A stretch of DNA of 64,000 nucleotides from an uncultured Faecalibacterium sp. (GTDB taxonomy: Bacteria > Bacillota > Clostridia > Oscillospirales > Ruminococcaceae): assembly GCA_937907025.1 (NCBI GenBank), contig CALESJ010000045.1, positions 141,138 to 205,137 on the forward strand. Direction: 5' to 3'. The translations under genes and the position numbers were made by a program. How positions within the stretch are numbered: the first letter of the stretch is position 1; each line of letters opens with the position of its first letter. Positions 34,556 to 43,349 of this stretch are shown one piece after another. The notes beneath the pieces are model-generated. The model saw only the letters and a program-made list of their open reading frames with translations. It was not told where the DNA came from and did no database searches.

Positions 34556-36955
34556 GTGAAAAAGAAAGATTTTAACCGAGGTTGGCTATTTGGCGCCGTG
34601 GGAAAGGAACAGTCTATGCAACCGGTCACGCTTCCCCACGATGCCATGCTGTACGAGAAACGCTCAAAGGATGCGGCAACAGCGGGAGCGTGCGGATACT
34701 TTCCCGGCGGGGCCTATGTCTACGTCAAACGGATTCTTGTGCCTGAAGCGTGGCGGACACAGTCCGCTGTACTGGAATTTGAGGCGGTTTATCAAAACGC
34801 GCAGGTGTTCGTGAACGATGCGCTTGTGGCTGAACAGCGGTACGGGTATACCAACTTCTTTGTGGTGCTGGACCCACAACTGAAGTATGGCGAAGAAAAT
34901 GAGATCAAAGTGATCGCGGACAACTCGTCGGTACCCAATTCCCGTTGGTATTCCGGTAGCGGAATTTATCGCAACGTAAACCTCTTCCTGGGCGATAAGA
35001 GTCATATCCGCCCGGATGGACTGCTCGTCTCCACTTCCGGAAACGATGCGGCCCATGTGAAAGTTTCGGTCACCGGTGGTGATACGGTCAGAGTCTCTAT
35101 TCTGGATGGTGAAAAGGTGGTAGCGCAGGCCGAATCTGCGGTCAAGGAAGGCACTGCATCGGCGGACATTCCCGTTTCCCAGCCGCGGCTTTGGGACGCG
35201 GAACATCCCGAACTGTACCGGTGCAGAGCAGAACTGTTGAAAAATGGTGAGATGGTGGATGAGGCGGACGCCTGGTTTGGATTCCGTACCCTTAGCTGGA
35301 GCACCAGAGGATTTTTTGTAAACGGCAAGAAAACGCTGTTCCGGGGCGCCTGCGTCCACCACGACAATGGTATTCTGGGCGCATGCTCTTTTGAGGATGC
35401 CGAGTTCCGCCGTGTCCGTCTGCTCAAGGAAGCCGGTTTCAACGCGATACGTTCCGCCCACAACCCTGCCTCCAAGGCACTGTTGGATGCCTGTGACCGG
35501 CTGGGTCTGTATGTCATGGATGAATTCTGCGACAACTGGCTGGTACATAAAAACCCCTACGACTATGCGGACCAGGATTTTCGCGCATGGTGGCAGCGGG
35601 ATCTCACAGCTATGGTCATCAAAAACTACAACCATCCCAGTGTGGTCATGAACTCTATCGGAAATGAAATCTCCGAACTGGCTATGCCCGAAGGACAGGA
35701 GTACTGTAAAAAATTGGCAGTCCTGGCACGAAAGCTGGACCCGGACAAAGCAGTGACGATGGGGGTCAACCTGATGCTGTGCAGTATGTCGGCCAAGGGC
35801 GGCGGCATATACGGCAACAAAAAGAATGGGAAAGAGAATAAAAACGGCAGTCAGACGATGGACAACGTTCCCACCAGCGCCTTCTTCAACATGCTGATGA
35901 ACCTGGCCGGGGGTATGATTGAAAAAATGGCCGCCAAACCTGCCGCGGACGATGCCACAAAGGTGAGTTTCTCTTATCTGGATATTGGCGGTTACAACTA
36001 CGCCGCGTCCCGATACGAGAAGGACGGTACGCTCCATCCCGACCGCGTCATTGTCGGGTCCGAGACCCTGCCCAAGAACCTGTATCATAACTGGCAACTG
36101 GTGAAAAAACTCCCCTATGTCATCGGCGACTTTATGTGGACGGGCTGGGATTATCTGGGGGAGGCGGGCATCGGTACCGTCCGTTACAAAAGTTTCAAAA
36201 ATCCCGGTCAGGATGCGCCCATCATCTCCGCCGGCTGCGGCGTAATCGACATTTGCGGAAAGCTTCGCCCCGAGGTGCAGTGGAACCGGCTGATCTGGGG
36301 GCTGGACCATACCCCTGGCATCGGCGTAGAACCGTATACCCACGCAGGGGAGACCGGCTCTGTATCCATGTGGCGTAACACAGACGCAGTGGCAAGCTGG
36401 TCCTGGGCCGGCTGTGAAGGCAAAAAAACCAAGGTCACGGTCTACTCTGACGGCGAAACGGCGGAACTCATTGTCAACGGGCATTCCTATGGCCGGAAAA
36501 AGACGAATGAATACAAGGCTGTCTTTAAACACGTTGTCTATGAGCCCGGTACCATCACCGCAATCAGCTACGATGGCGAGGGAAAAGAACAGAGCCGGAC
36601 TTCCATGAAGACAGCCGTAGGGCCCGCCGAACTGCATGTGGTGGCTGACCGGAACACCTTGCAGGCAAAAACGCAGGATTTGGCCTACATCAGCATTGAC
36701 CTGACGGGGGCGGATGGCATCACAAAATCTTCTGAGGATACTGCGGTCACGGTGGAAGTTGACGGTGCCGGGAAGCTGCTGGCCCTTGGTTCTGCACGGC
36801 CCAACATGGGGGAGAACTTTTTCTCCGATACCCACACGACCTACTACGGCAAGGCGTTGGCCGTGGTCCGCGGCGGCGATGTCCCCGGAAAGATTACGGT
36901 CACGGTGAAAGCAAAAGGCCTGCTGGCCAAAACGCTTGAATTGGAAGTGATCTGA
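34556..36955 (+). CDS. GH2-family glycosidase
   Basis: A 799-residue GH2 enzyme (beta-galactosidase/glucuronidase/mannosidase superfamily). The jelly-roll domain begins DFNRGWLFGAVGKEQSMQPV and has TLPHDAML and WYSGSGIYRNVNLFL. The barrel carries SIGNEIS with acid/base E371 and VGSETLP with nucleophile E503. C-terminal Ig-like domains follow. GTG 34556 follows AAGGAGAG overlapping the preceding stop. An unusual Lys/Asn-rich insert (GNKKNGKENKNGSQTM) sits inside the barrel. Sugar specificity is unknown. Confidence 0.88.
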   Translation: MKKKDFNRGWLFGAVGKEQSMQPVTLPHDAMLYEKRSKDAATAGACGYFPGGAYVYVKRILVPEAWRTQSAVLEFEAVYQNAQVFVNDALVAEQRYGYTNFFVVLDPQLKYGEENEIKVIADNSSVPNSRWYSGSGIYRNVNLFLGDKSHIRPDGLLVSTSGNDAAHVKVSVTGGDTVRVSILDGEKVVAQAESAVKEGTASADIPVSQPRLWDAEHPELYRCRAELLKNGEMVDEADAWFGFRTLSWSTRGFFVNGKKTLFRGACVHHDNGILGACSFEDAEFRRVRLLKEAGFNAIRSAHNPASKALLDACDRLGLYVMDEFCDNWLVHKNPYDYADQDFRAWWQRDLTAMVIKNYNHPSVVMNSIGNEISELAMPEGQEYCKKLAVLARKLDPDKAVTMGVNLMLCSMSAKGGGIYGNKKNGKENKNGSQTMDNVPTSAFFNMLMNLAGGMIEKMAAKPAADDATKVSFSYLDIGGYNYAASRYEKDGTLHPDRVIVGSETLPKNLYHNWQLVKKLPYVIGDFMWTGWDYLGEAGIGTVRYKSFKNPGQDAPIISAGCGVIDICGKLRPEVQWNRLIWGLDHTPGIGVEPYTHAGETGSVSMWRNTDAVASWSWAGCEGKKTKVTVYSDGETAELIVNGHSYGRKKTNEYKAVFKHVVYEPGTITAISYDGEGKEQSRTSMKTAVGPAELHVVADRNTLQAKTQDLAYISIDLTGADGITKSSEDTAVTVEVDGAGKLLALGSARPNMGENFFSDTHTTYYGKALAVVRGGDVPGKITVTVKAKGLLAKTLELEVI

Positions 36956-36996
36956 GAAAAGGGCATAGGCCAGACTGCAGATTCCGATGTCTCACC

Positions 36997-37028
36997 AAAA
37001 AGACTGCAACAATCGTTGCAGTCTTTTT
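36997..37028. terminator. bidirectional terminator between GH2 and GH78 genes
   Basis: AAAAAGACTGCAAC (36997-37010) and GTTGCAGTCTTTTT (37014-37027) form a perfect stem with a tiny loop. T-runs lie on both strands, so it serves both converging genes. Confidence 0.85.
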
Positions 37029-37109
37029 TACGTAATCTACTTCATAGATTTTGCGGGAAATTCACATTCTTCCGGAAGAGTGAACATCGGCTGCGCTATG
37101 AAGCGACCT

Positions 37110-39722
37110 TTAGAGCCTGTGCGTGCCAGCAGATAGCATTCGTGTTCTTCCGTCCGGAAGGTGAATGTGTGCTGTGATATTGGTGGGAATGGTGAATTCG
37201 TAGGTGACCGTATCTCCTTCATACCGCCAGCCGCTTTCGATTCGGCCTGCAGGCGAATCATAAACAGCTTTGGCGTACCCCAGCGCTTTGTGCGGAGTGG
37301 GAGCAATGGTCAGTTGACCGTCCGTGAAGTGAATGCCGCAGACGCCCCCGAACAGCCAGCCGCAGATAGCACCGTAGGAGTAGTGGTTCAGGGATTCGTG
37401 TGGTTTGCCCTCGGCGTCAATGCCGGTCCAGGTTTCCCACATCGTGTTGGCTCCTTTGTTTACCTCATACAGCCAGCCCGGAGCCTCCGGCTGCAGCAGC
37501 AGGCGGTAAGCGGTATCAATGTAACCGTATTGGGCCAGCACACCGCACAGGAAGGGGGTGGAGAGAAATCCGGTGTTCAGATGGCAGCCGTTATCTACCA
37601 CCATCTGGTTTAAAGTGGCGGCAGCCGCCCGGCTCTCCTCCTCACCCAGCAGGGCAAAGGCAATGGCCCGGACGTATTCACACTGGCGGTCCGAGTGAAT
37701 GACGCCGTTCTCTGTGAAAGCTGCACGGTAGGCCTTTACGGCCTTATCGGCGGTAGCACGGTAAGCTTCGGCTTCTTCCTGCCGCCCCAGTACGGCCGCA
37801 ATTTCGGCCAGCAACCGGCCGGAGTAGGCCAGGTACGCTGTACCTACGCTCTTGCGGGGATTGGCCATGGCCTGCATGGGTGTCACCCCGGGTTCGCACC
37901 ACTCGCCGTAGTCCAGGCCGTTGAGCACCGTGTATTTGGCATACTCGCCGCTCTGTTGCTCTTCCGTGGTCTGCTGGGCCCGGCCCAGCAAAAAGGCATA
38001 CCACCGCTGCATCATCTCATAGTTGTCGGCCAGTATGCGGCGGTCACCGGTGCGCTTATAGAGAGCGTAGGGCACCAAAATGGCGGCGTCCCCCCAGCCG
38101 GCGGACATGCACAGCATGGGTGTCATATACCCGGGGCGGCTGTTGGGCGGGGCAATGTTGGCCATCCGTCCGTCAGGGTACTGGTTCAGACGGCATTCCT
38201 TCAGCCACTTGGCAACCACCGGGTAGCAGTCCATCAGGGTCAGACCGGTCTCAATAAAGACGCCCATGTCTCCGGTCCAGCCCGCCCGTTCCCGGGTGGG
38301 GCAGTCGGTAGGAATGTCGCAGAAGTTGCCTTTCTGGCTCCAGATGCTGTTGGCTACCAGCCGGTTTACCGCTTTGTTCCCGCAGGTGAAAGAGCCGGTG
38401 ACCGCCATATCGGAGTAGACTGCATGGGCGGTGAACACCGCCCCGGTCAGGTCTGCATCCGTCTCTACTTTGGCGTACTGAAAGCCCATGATGGTGAAGC
38501 TAGGCTTCCAGTGGTTTACCCCTTCCTTGCAGATCAGTTCCAGCATCTGGGCGGTGCCGCCCTCTTTGTGGCGGCTGCGGTCCTGGAAGTTCTCCTGGGT
38601 GAAGTTGCCGTTTTCATCCAGCGTTTCACCACAGGTCAGCAGGACTTTCTGTCCCGCATGAGCGGTAAGGGTCATCTCCACATAGCCAGCAATGTTCTGG
38701 CCGAAATCCAGCACGGTTTCTCCGTTGGGGGCGGTGAACAGCCGCCCGGGAAACGCCTCTCTCTCCCGGATGGGAACCGTATTCATGCCGGTGACAGGCA
38801 GGGCATCGCGGTAGGTTCGCACTTCGTGCCAGCCGGAAAGAGAACCTTCCAGCCGGGCGTCATACACTTCGCCCTGCTGTAAATCATTCTGGCGGATGGG
38901 GCCCTGCTGGGTGGCCTGCATGGTATCGTCCGAAACACAGACCACTTTGCCATCAACCTCCAACTGGAAGAGAACGCCCAGTGTATCGCCAAAGAGGTTG
39001 CGGTCACCGTCTACGCCGCTGGTGCTGCGGTACCAGCCATCGCCCAAGGCGATCAGCAGCTCGTTTTCCCCCTCCCGCAGAAGATCTGTCACGTCGTAGG
39101 TCTGGGCGCCTAGGTGCTTGTCAGCGGTAAAACTGCCGGGAGCCAGCACCATATCGCCCACCCGTACATCGTTGAGCCAGGCTGCGTATAGCCCTTTGGC
39201 GGTGATGTACAGCCGTCCGCGACCGGACGAGGCGGTGAAGTTTTTTCGCAGATACGAGGCCGGACGGTGGGGCTGGTAGGGCTCCGCCGCACCCTTGCCG
39301 GCGGCCTCTTTCTCGGCCTGCTTGCGCTCCCAGTTGGGGCGGGCAAAGGCGTTGATGGCGTCGTCACCGGGAATATCCAACGGTGCAGTCTCAGGGGCAA
39401 CCCACAGCCCCTGCCATTCCCCGGTGGAAAGTCCCGTCTCAAACCGGGCCTCGCTCCAGGGGCCGGGACAGTTATTTTCGTCCCACAGCCGGACCTTCCA
39501 GTTGCCCCGGACCCGGGCCCCTTCTATGGCGGGAGCATCGGCATGCATACTTTGGCTTGCCACCTTGCCGCTTTCCCAGACAAGGGTATCGTCTGCCGTC
39601 AGGTGGATCTCATAAGCGGTCTGGCGCAATCCGCCGGTGCATTGCCAGGATAAAAACAATGGGCCGCCATCCATTCCAAGAGGGGCCGTCAGGTGATTGG
39701 TTTGAAGATTGGTTGCTTGCAC
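37110..39722 (-). CDS. GH78 alpha-L-rhamnosidase
   Basis: An 870-residue intracellular rhamnosidase. Two N-terminal beta-sandwiches are followed by the (alpha/alpha)6 barrel with the signature DCPTRERAGWTGD, which carries the general acid Glu, and WETWTGID near the other catalytic site. The C-terminal domain ends with FTDGQLTIAPTPHKALGYAK. GTG is used as start with AAAGGA upstream. The gene is monocistronic. It probably removes rhamnose from flavonoid or pectic oligosaccharides (family knowledge). Confidence 0.92.
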   Translation of the reverse strand: MQATNLQTNHLTAPLGMDGGPLFLSWQCTGGLRQTAYEIHLTADDTLVWESGKVASQSMHADAPAIEGARVRGNWKVRLWDENNCPGPWSEARFETGLSTGEWQGLWVAPETAPLDIPGDDAINAFARPNWERKQAEKEAAGKGAAEPYQPHRPASYLRKNFTASSGRGRLYITAKGLYAAWLNDVRVGDMVLAPGSFTADKHLGAQTYDVTDLLREGENELLIALGDGWYRSTSGVDGDRNLFGDTLGVLFQLEVDGKVVCVSDDTMQATQQGPIRQNDLQQGEVYDARLEGSLSGWHEVRTYRDALPVTGMNTVPIREREAFPGRLFTAPNGETVLDFGQNIAGYVEMTLTAHAGQKVLLTCGETLDENGNFTQENFQDRSRHKEGGTAQMLELICKEGVNHWKPSFTIMGFQYAKVETDADLTGAVFTAHAVYSDMAVTGSFTCGNKAVNRLVANSIWSQKGNFCDIPTDCPTRERAGWTGDMGVFIETGLTLMDCYPVVAKWLKECRLNQYPDGRMANIAPPNSRPGYMTPMLCMSAGWGDAAILVPYALYKRTGDRRILADNYEMMQRWYAFLLGRAQQTTEEQQSGEYAKYTVLNGLDYGEWCEPGVTPMQAMANPRKSVGTAYLAYSGRLLAEIAAVLGRQEEAEAYRATADKAVKAYRAAFTENGVIHSDRQCEYVRAIAFALLGEEESRAAAATLNQMVVDNGCHLNTGFLSTPFLCGVLAQYGYIDTAYRLLLQPEAPGWLYEVNKGANTMWETWTGIDAEGKPHESLNHYSYGAICGWLFGGVCGIHFTDGQLTIAPTPHKALGYAKAVYDSPAGRIESGWRYEGDTVTYEFTIPTNITAHIHLPDGRTRMLSAGTHRL

Positions 39723-39845
39723 GGTTCTGCAGTCCTTTCCCTTTCAGATTGTTTTCATTATAGCGAAAAAACAGGGATTATACGGGATGATAATTTGGAA
39801 TGTGGGGTGAATTTTCATGCAATATAAAGACTGTTGCAAATGAAA

Positions 39846-39883
39846 AGCCCGGGCAGCATTTTGAAAACAAAATGTGCCGGGCT
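39846..39883 (-). terminator. terminator of the MATE gene
   Basis: On the minus strand AGCCCGGCACATTTTG and CAAAATGCTGCCCGGGCT form a stem with a 4-base loop and one or two bulged bases, followed by TTTCATTT. Confidence 0.75.
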
Positions 39884-39916
39884 CTTTGGGACGTGAAGAT
39901 AACACGTTGGGGCGCT

Positions 39917-41272
39917 TTATGGACAGGTTCGAGGCCGGATGCTGCTCGTCAATTTATGCCAGACCATAATAAAGAGCAGCAGAGCAATGGCTGCACTGAA
40001 CAGGTCGGTGGCGGCACGGGCAGCCGCCAGGCCGGGCAGCCTCAGCAGATGGTGGAACCCGTACAGGGCCGGAACCAGCAGCACGCCCTGGCGCAGGGCG
40101 GAAAGCAGGGTGGCACTGCCGGCATAGCCGGCGGCCTGCAGGAAATTGATGCCCAGATAGTACAGGCCTAGCAGCGGACTGCCTGCCAGCAGCCAGGGAA
40201 GAAGCTGGCGAGCCAGGGCCGCTGCCTCAGGATCGGATAAAAACAGTCCAATCAGTGGCCGCTGTGCCAGCAGGCAGAACAGAGAAAACAGGGTGCCAAA
40301 ACCTACGGTCAGGCCCAAACTTCTGGTCAGGACTGCCCGAAGCCGGGGCAGATTCCGTCCGCCCACATTATAGGAAAGCAATGGCTGCAATCCCATACAG
40401 ATGCCCATCTGGACCAGGGTCACGACCATGGCGGATTTGTCGGCGGCTGCCATGGCAGCCAGGGCGTTGGTGCCGTAAGCAGCCAACAGACGATTGCTGA
40501 AACTGCCGGCCAGACCACTCAGCAGACTGCTTACCCCATTGGGCAGGCCCAGAGTCAGGACCCGCCCCAGCCGGGTGGGGCAGCGCAGGGCATCGGCAGG
40601 TCGCAGACTCAGGGCATCAGAACGGCAAAGAATGTGGTGAAGGTAAAGCCCGCTGGCCACCAGATTGCCCAGCATGGTGGCTGCGGCAGCTCCGGCAATG
40701 TTCCAGCCGAAGGCCAGGATGAAAAGCGGGTCCAGCAGGATATTGGTAAGGCTTCCGGCCAGGTTGCCCACCAGTCCCCGGCGGATGGCGCCGTCTGCCC
40801 GCAGCAGGGTGGCTGCGGAAACTGAGAAGATCATGGCCGGGGCACCCAGAGCCAGGATGCGCAGGTAATGGGTAGCGTAAGGCAGGATCTCGGCATTGGT
40901 GCCCAGCAAATACAAAATCGGTTCACAGAACAGATTCAGTACCACGGCCAGGAGTACGCCGGTCAGAAGGCCACACCAACCGCAAAGGCTGGAAACGCAC
41001 CGGGCGTCCTGACGGTCGCCAGCGCCCAAAGAACCGGCCACCACGGCACAACCGCCCATGCCCAGCACAGTGGCACCGGCAGAAGCCAGGGTGAAAACAG
41101 GCCCCACCACCGCCACCGCCGCGGTCAGGGCGGTATCCTGCAGCAATCCGATAAAAAACAGGTCGGTCATATTATAGATGATCATGACCAGAACCGATAG
41201 GACAGAGGGGCCCACCAGCGCACCGATAGCCTGCCAGACAGGCGCCTCTTTGAACAGCCGTTCGCTCTGCAC
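39917..41272 (-). CDS. MATE-family efflux transporter
   Basis: A 451-residue membrane protein with about 12 predicted helices, two homologous halves and typical MATE sequences such as MIIYNMTDLFFIGLLQDTAL and LGLPNGVSSLLSGLAGSFSN. It would export drugs or metabolites using a Na+ or H+ gradient. GTG 41272 is chosen: AAAGGAGG lies 7 bases upstream, and 451 residues is the normal length. It is divergent from a TetR-type regulator, a common drug-efflux arrangement. Confidence 0.9.
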   Translation of the reverse strand: MQSERLFKEAPVWQAIGALVGPSVLSVLVMIIYNMTDLFFIGLLQDTALTAAVAVVGPVFTLASAGATVLGMGGCAVVAGSLGAGDRQDARCVSSLCGWCGLLTGVLLAVVLNLFCEPILYLLGTNAEILPYATHYLRILALGAPAMIFSVSAATLLRADGAIRRGLVGNLAGSLTNILLDPLFILAFGWNIAGAAAATMLGNLVASGLYLHHILCRSDALSLRPADALRCPTRLGRVLTLGLPNGVSSLLSGLAGSFSNRLLAAYGTNALAAMAAADKSAMVVTLVQMGICMGLQPLLSYNVGGRNLPRLRAVLTRSLGLTVGFGTLFSLFCLLAQRPLIGLFLSDPEAAALARQLLPWLLAGSPLLGLYYLGINFLQAAGYAGSATLLSALRQGVLLVPALYGFHHLLRLPGLAAARAATDLFSAAIALLLFIMVWHKLTSSIRPRTCP

Positions 41273-41312
41273 AGAAAGTCCTCCTTTTAAAAGAACGCAT
41301 GATGATTTTGTG

Positions 41313-41349
41313 AACACGTGTTGCTTTTTCTTCTGCCTTTCAGTATACT
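41313..41349 (+). promoter_or_regulatory. promoter and palindromic operators between MATE and TetR genes
   Basis: TTGCTT (41321-41326), 17 bases and TATACT (41344-41349) make a promoter reading toward the TetR-type gene. Two perfect 10-base palindromes overlap it: AACACGTGTT (41313-41322) at the -35 and CAGTATACTG (41341-41350) at the -10. These are good candidates for TetR-family binding sites. Confidence 0.6.
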
Positions 41350-41441
41350 GAGGAAAAAGAACCGGCGCAATCAGCAATAGAGCGGCAGCTGTTGCTTTGT
41401 GCGACATAAAGCGTCTGGCTGTTGCAAAAAGGAGCACAAAT

Positions 41442-42014
41442 ATGAAAACTGATCCGCGTACCCGTTATACACGGGAGATCATCACCACCGCCTTCTGGCA
41501 ACTTCTGCAGCAAAAGCCGATGGAGAAGATTACCGTCAAAGAGGTCTGTACCCTGGCGCAGATCAACAGGGGAACCTTTTACCGGCATTTCCGGGATTGT
41601 TATGATCTGATGGAACAGTTGGAGGAACAGGCCCTGGAACAGCTGGAAGCAGTCTTGGTGAGTACCCGAGACCGGGGTGTGCAGGCGGTTTTGCTTTCCA
41701 TGCTGCAAAAGCTGCAGAACGACGAGGATTTTCTGGCAGTTCTGGCGCGGCAGAGCCCGGACGATGCCTTTCTGCACCGGGTGGTGGGGTGTTGTTTTCA
41801 CTATATGGACCTGCGGATGGACGCTGGAGAGCGCACCGGGGCGGATGACGGCTGGCGGGGAATGCAGAATACCTTTTTGTTTGCGGGGGCTTCCGGGGTG
41901 ATGTCATACTGGCTGCACAGTGACCGGAAAGCGCCGCCGGAACAGGTGGCGGCGGCCATTGCGGCGCTGTGTGCCGGAGCGGCCGGCGTGGAGCCGCCAG
42001 CATATTCTCTGTAA
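41442..42014 (+). CDS. TetR/AcrR-family regulator
   Basis: A 190-residue repressor. The N-terminal HTH is TVKEVCTLAQINRGTFYRHF about residues 26-45. The C-terminal ligand domain (YWLHSDRKAPPEQVAAAIAA) resembles the DhaS/TetR C-terminal type. ATG 41442 follows AAAGGAG. By divergence it probably represses the MATE exporter and itself. Confidence 0.85.
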   Translation: MKTDPRTRYTREIITTAFWQLLQQKPMEKITVKEVCTLAQINRGTFYRHFRDCYDLMEQLEEQALEQLEAVLVSTRDRGVQAVLLSMLQKLQNDEDFLAVLARQSPDDAFLHRVVGCCFHYMDLRMDAGERTGADDGWRGMQNTFLFAGASGVMSYWLHSDRKAPPEQVAAAIAALCAGAAGVEPPAYSL

Positions 42015-42019
42015 AGAAG

Positions 42020-42057
42020 AAAACAGACAGCGAAGAAGTTCCTTCGCTGTCTGTTTT
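42020..42057. terminator. bidirectional terminator
   Basis: AAAACAGACAGCGAAG (42020-42035) pairs perfectly with CTTCGCTGTCTGTTTT (42042-42057) around a 6-base loop. It separates the converging TetR and AraC genes. Confidence 0.85.
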
Positions 42058-42079
42058 GATGTGCTGGAAAAAATAAGTC

Positions 42080-43279
42080 TCATCCACCCCTATACTCTAC
42101 GGGTGTTTGTCCGGTGACTTCCTGAAAGATCCGGCTGAAATAGTTGCGGGTACTGAAACACAGGGCGGCAGCAATCTCCTGTACGGTCTGGTCGGTGCTT
42201 TTCAGAAGGACCTTTGCCCGCTCAATTTTGGCAAACTTGATGTAGTCATTGATGCAAAGCCCCGTTTCGGCCTTGAACTTATGGGTCAGGTAATATTCGG
42301 TATATCCCACCACGGCTGCCAGATCGGCGGCCCGGATTTTCTGGTCCAGATGCATCTCGATGTAATCCACACACTGCTGGACCGGACGGCTGAGCTTGGG
42401 ATTGGTGCGGCATTTGTGTACCCGGCGGATAAAGTCATCGTACATCACCAGGCTCAGCGGATTCAGATCGTCCAGGGTTTTGGCGGACTCGGCAGTCTGG
42501 ATATAACTGTCACCCAAAGAGTAGGCCTCCTCGGGAGAGAGCCCGCCCTCAATGGCTGCACGGCACACCAGGGAGGTGAACACGATCACCGAAATTTTGC
42601 TTTGACGCAAGGCGTCATCGCTGTGTACCGGGACACCGGCACTCAAGGTCATGCTGTTGGACAGTGTCTGTTTGTAGTTCAGATCCCCGGTGCGTACCAT
42701 CTGTAAAAGACCTTGTTCTGCCATCCAGACCTTGTGGCGGTCATGGGCAGGGGTATAGGTCGGATCATAGACTTTGGGCGGAGTTTCGCTGTTGATATCA
42801 CTGATTTCCAGGTGGATTCCCGTCAGACAATAGTGCATCATCAAGGTGTACCGGTGCAGGATGGTATTTTGCAGTACAGGAACTTTGGTCAGAACCTGCT
42901 GCAGATGCATCGTCCAGGAAACACTGGTTTCCAGATGACTGTAATAGCGCAGGCCCTGTTCAATTCCTCGCATGGAAACATCCTGATAGAAGACCGGCCC
43001 CATTACCCAGGCACGTTTCAGCTTCCCGTTTTCCTTTTCAAAAGCGACTGCCCACAGGATTCCCAGGGCGGTTCCCAGCGTAATGGGGGTATCATGGGCG
43101 GTACCGTATTCCATCATCTGCTGTTTGCAGCCGAACAGGTCAAAAATACCGGACAGGAAGGCTTCGTCCGGGCAGTTGCTGCGCAGCAGGTTTCCCTTTT
43201 CGTCGTAACACCAGGTGAAAATCGGGCCGCCGCACTTCACCAGCTCTGCCAGCAATGCCATGCTCTGAAAAACTTCCAT
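42080..43279 (-). CDS. AraC-family regulator with PocR-like N-terminus
   Basis: A 399-residue regulator. The C-terminal 100 residues carry the two AraC HTH motifs (AADLAAVVGYTEYYLTHKFK and VQEIAAALCFSTRNYFSRIF). The long N-terminal part (GPIFTWCYDEKGNLLRSNCP, KRAWVMGPVFYQD) looks like a small-molecule sensor; I cannot name it firmly. ATG 43279 follows GAGGTGG, with TATAAT at 43307-43302 on the same strand. It lies downstream of the GH1 gene in the same direction but has its own promoter, and may control the flanking sugar genes. Confidence 0.8.
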   Translation of the reverse strand: MEVFQSMALLAELVKCGGPIFTWCYDEKGNLLRSNCPDEAFLSGIFDLFGCKQQMMEYGTAHDTPITLGTALGILWAVAFEKENGKLKRAWVMGPVFYQDVSMRGIEQGLRYYSHLETSVSWTMHLQQVLTKVPVLQNTILHRYTLMMHYCLTGIHLEISDINSETPPKVYDPTYTPAHDRHKVWMAEQGLLQMVRTGDLNYKQTLSNSMTLSAGVPVHSDDALRQSKISVIVFTSLVCRAAIEGGLSPEEAYSLGDSYIQTAESAKTLDDLNPLSLVMYDDFIRRVHKCRTNPKLSRPVQQCVDYIEMHLDQKIRAADLAAVVGYTEYYLTHKFKAETGLCINDYIKFAKIERAKVLLKSTDQTVQEIAAALCFSTRNYFSRIFQEVTGQTPVEYRGG

Positions 43280-43312
43280 CGGAACCACCTCGCTTGCCGT
43301 TATTATACCATG

Positions 43313-43340
43313 AAAAACGGGCTGCCGTACAGACAGCCCT
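43313..43340 (-). terminator. terminator of the GH1 gene
   Basis: On the minus strand GGGCTG-N9-CAGCCC (43339-43319) is followed by GTTTTTC. The stem is short but the T-run is clear. Confidence 0.6.
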
Positions 43341-43349
43341 TTCTGGCTT

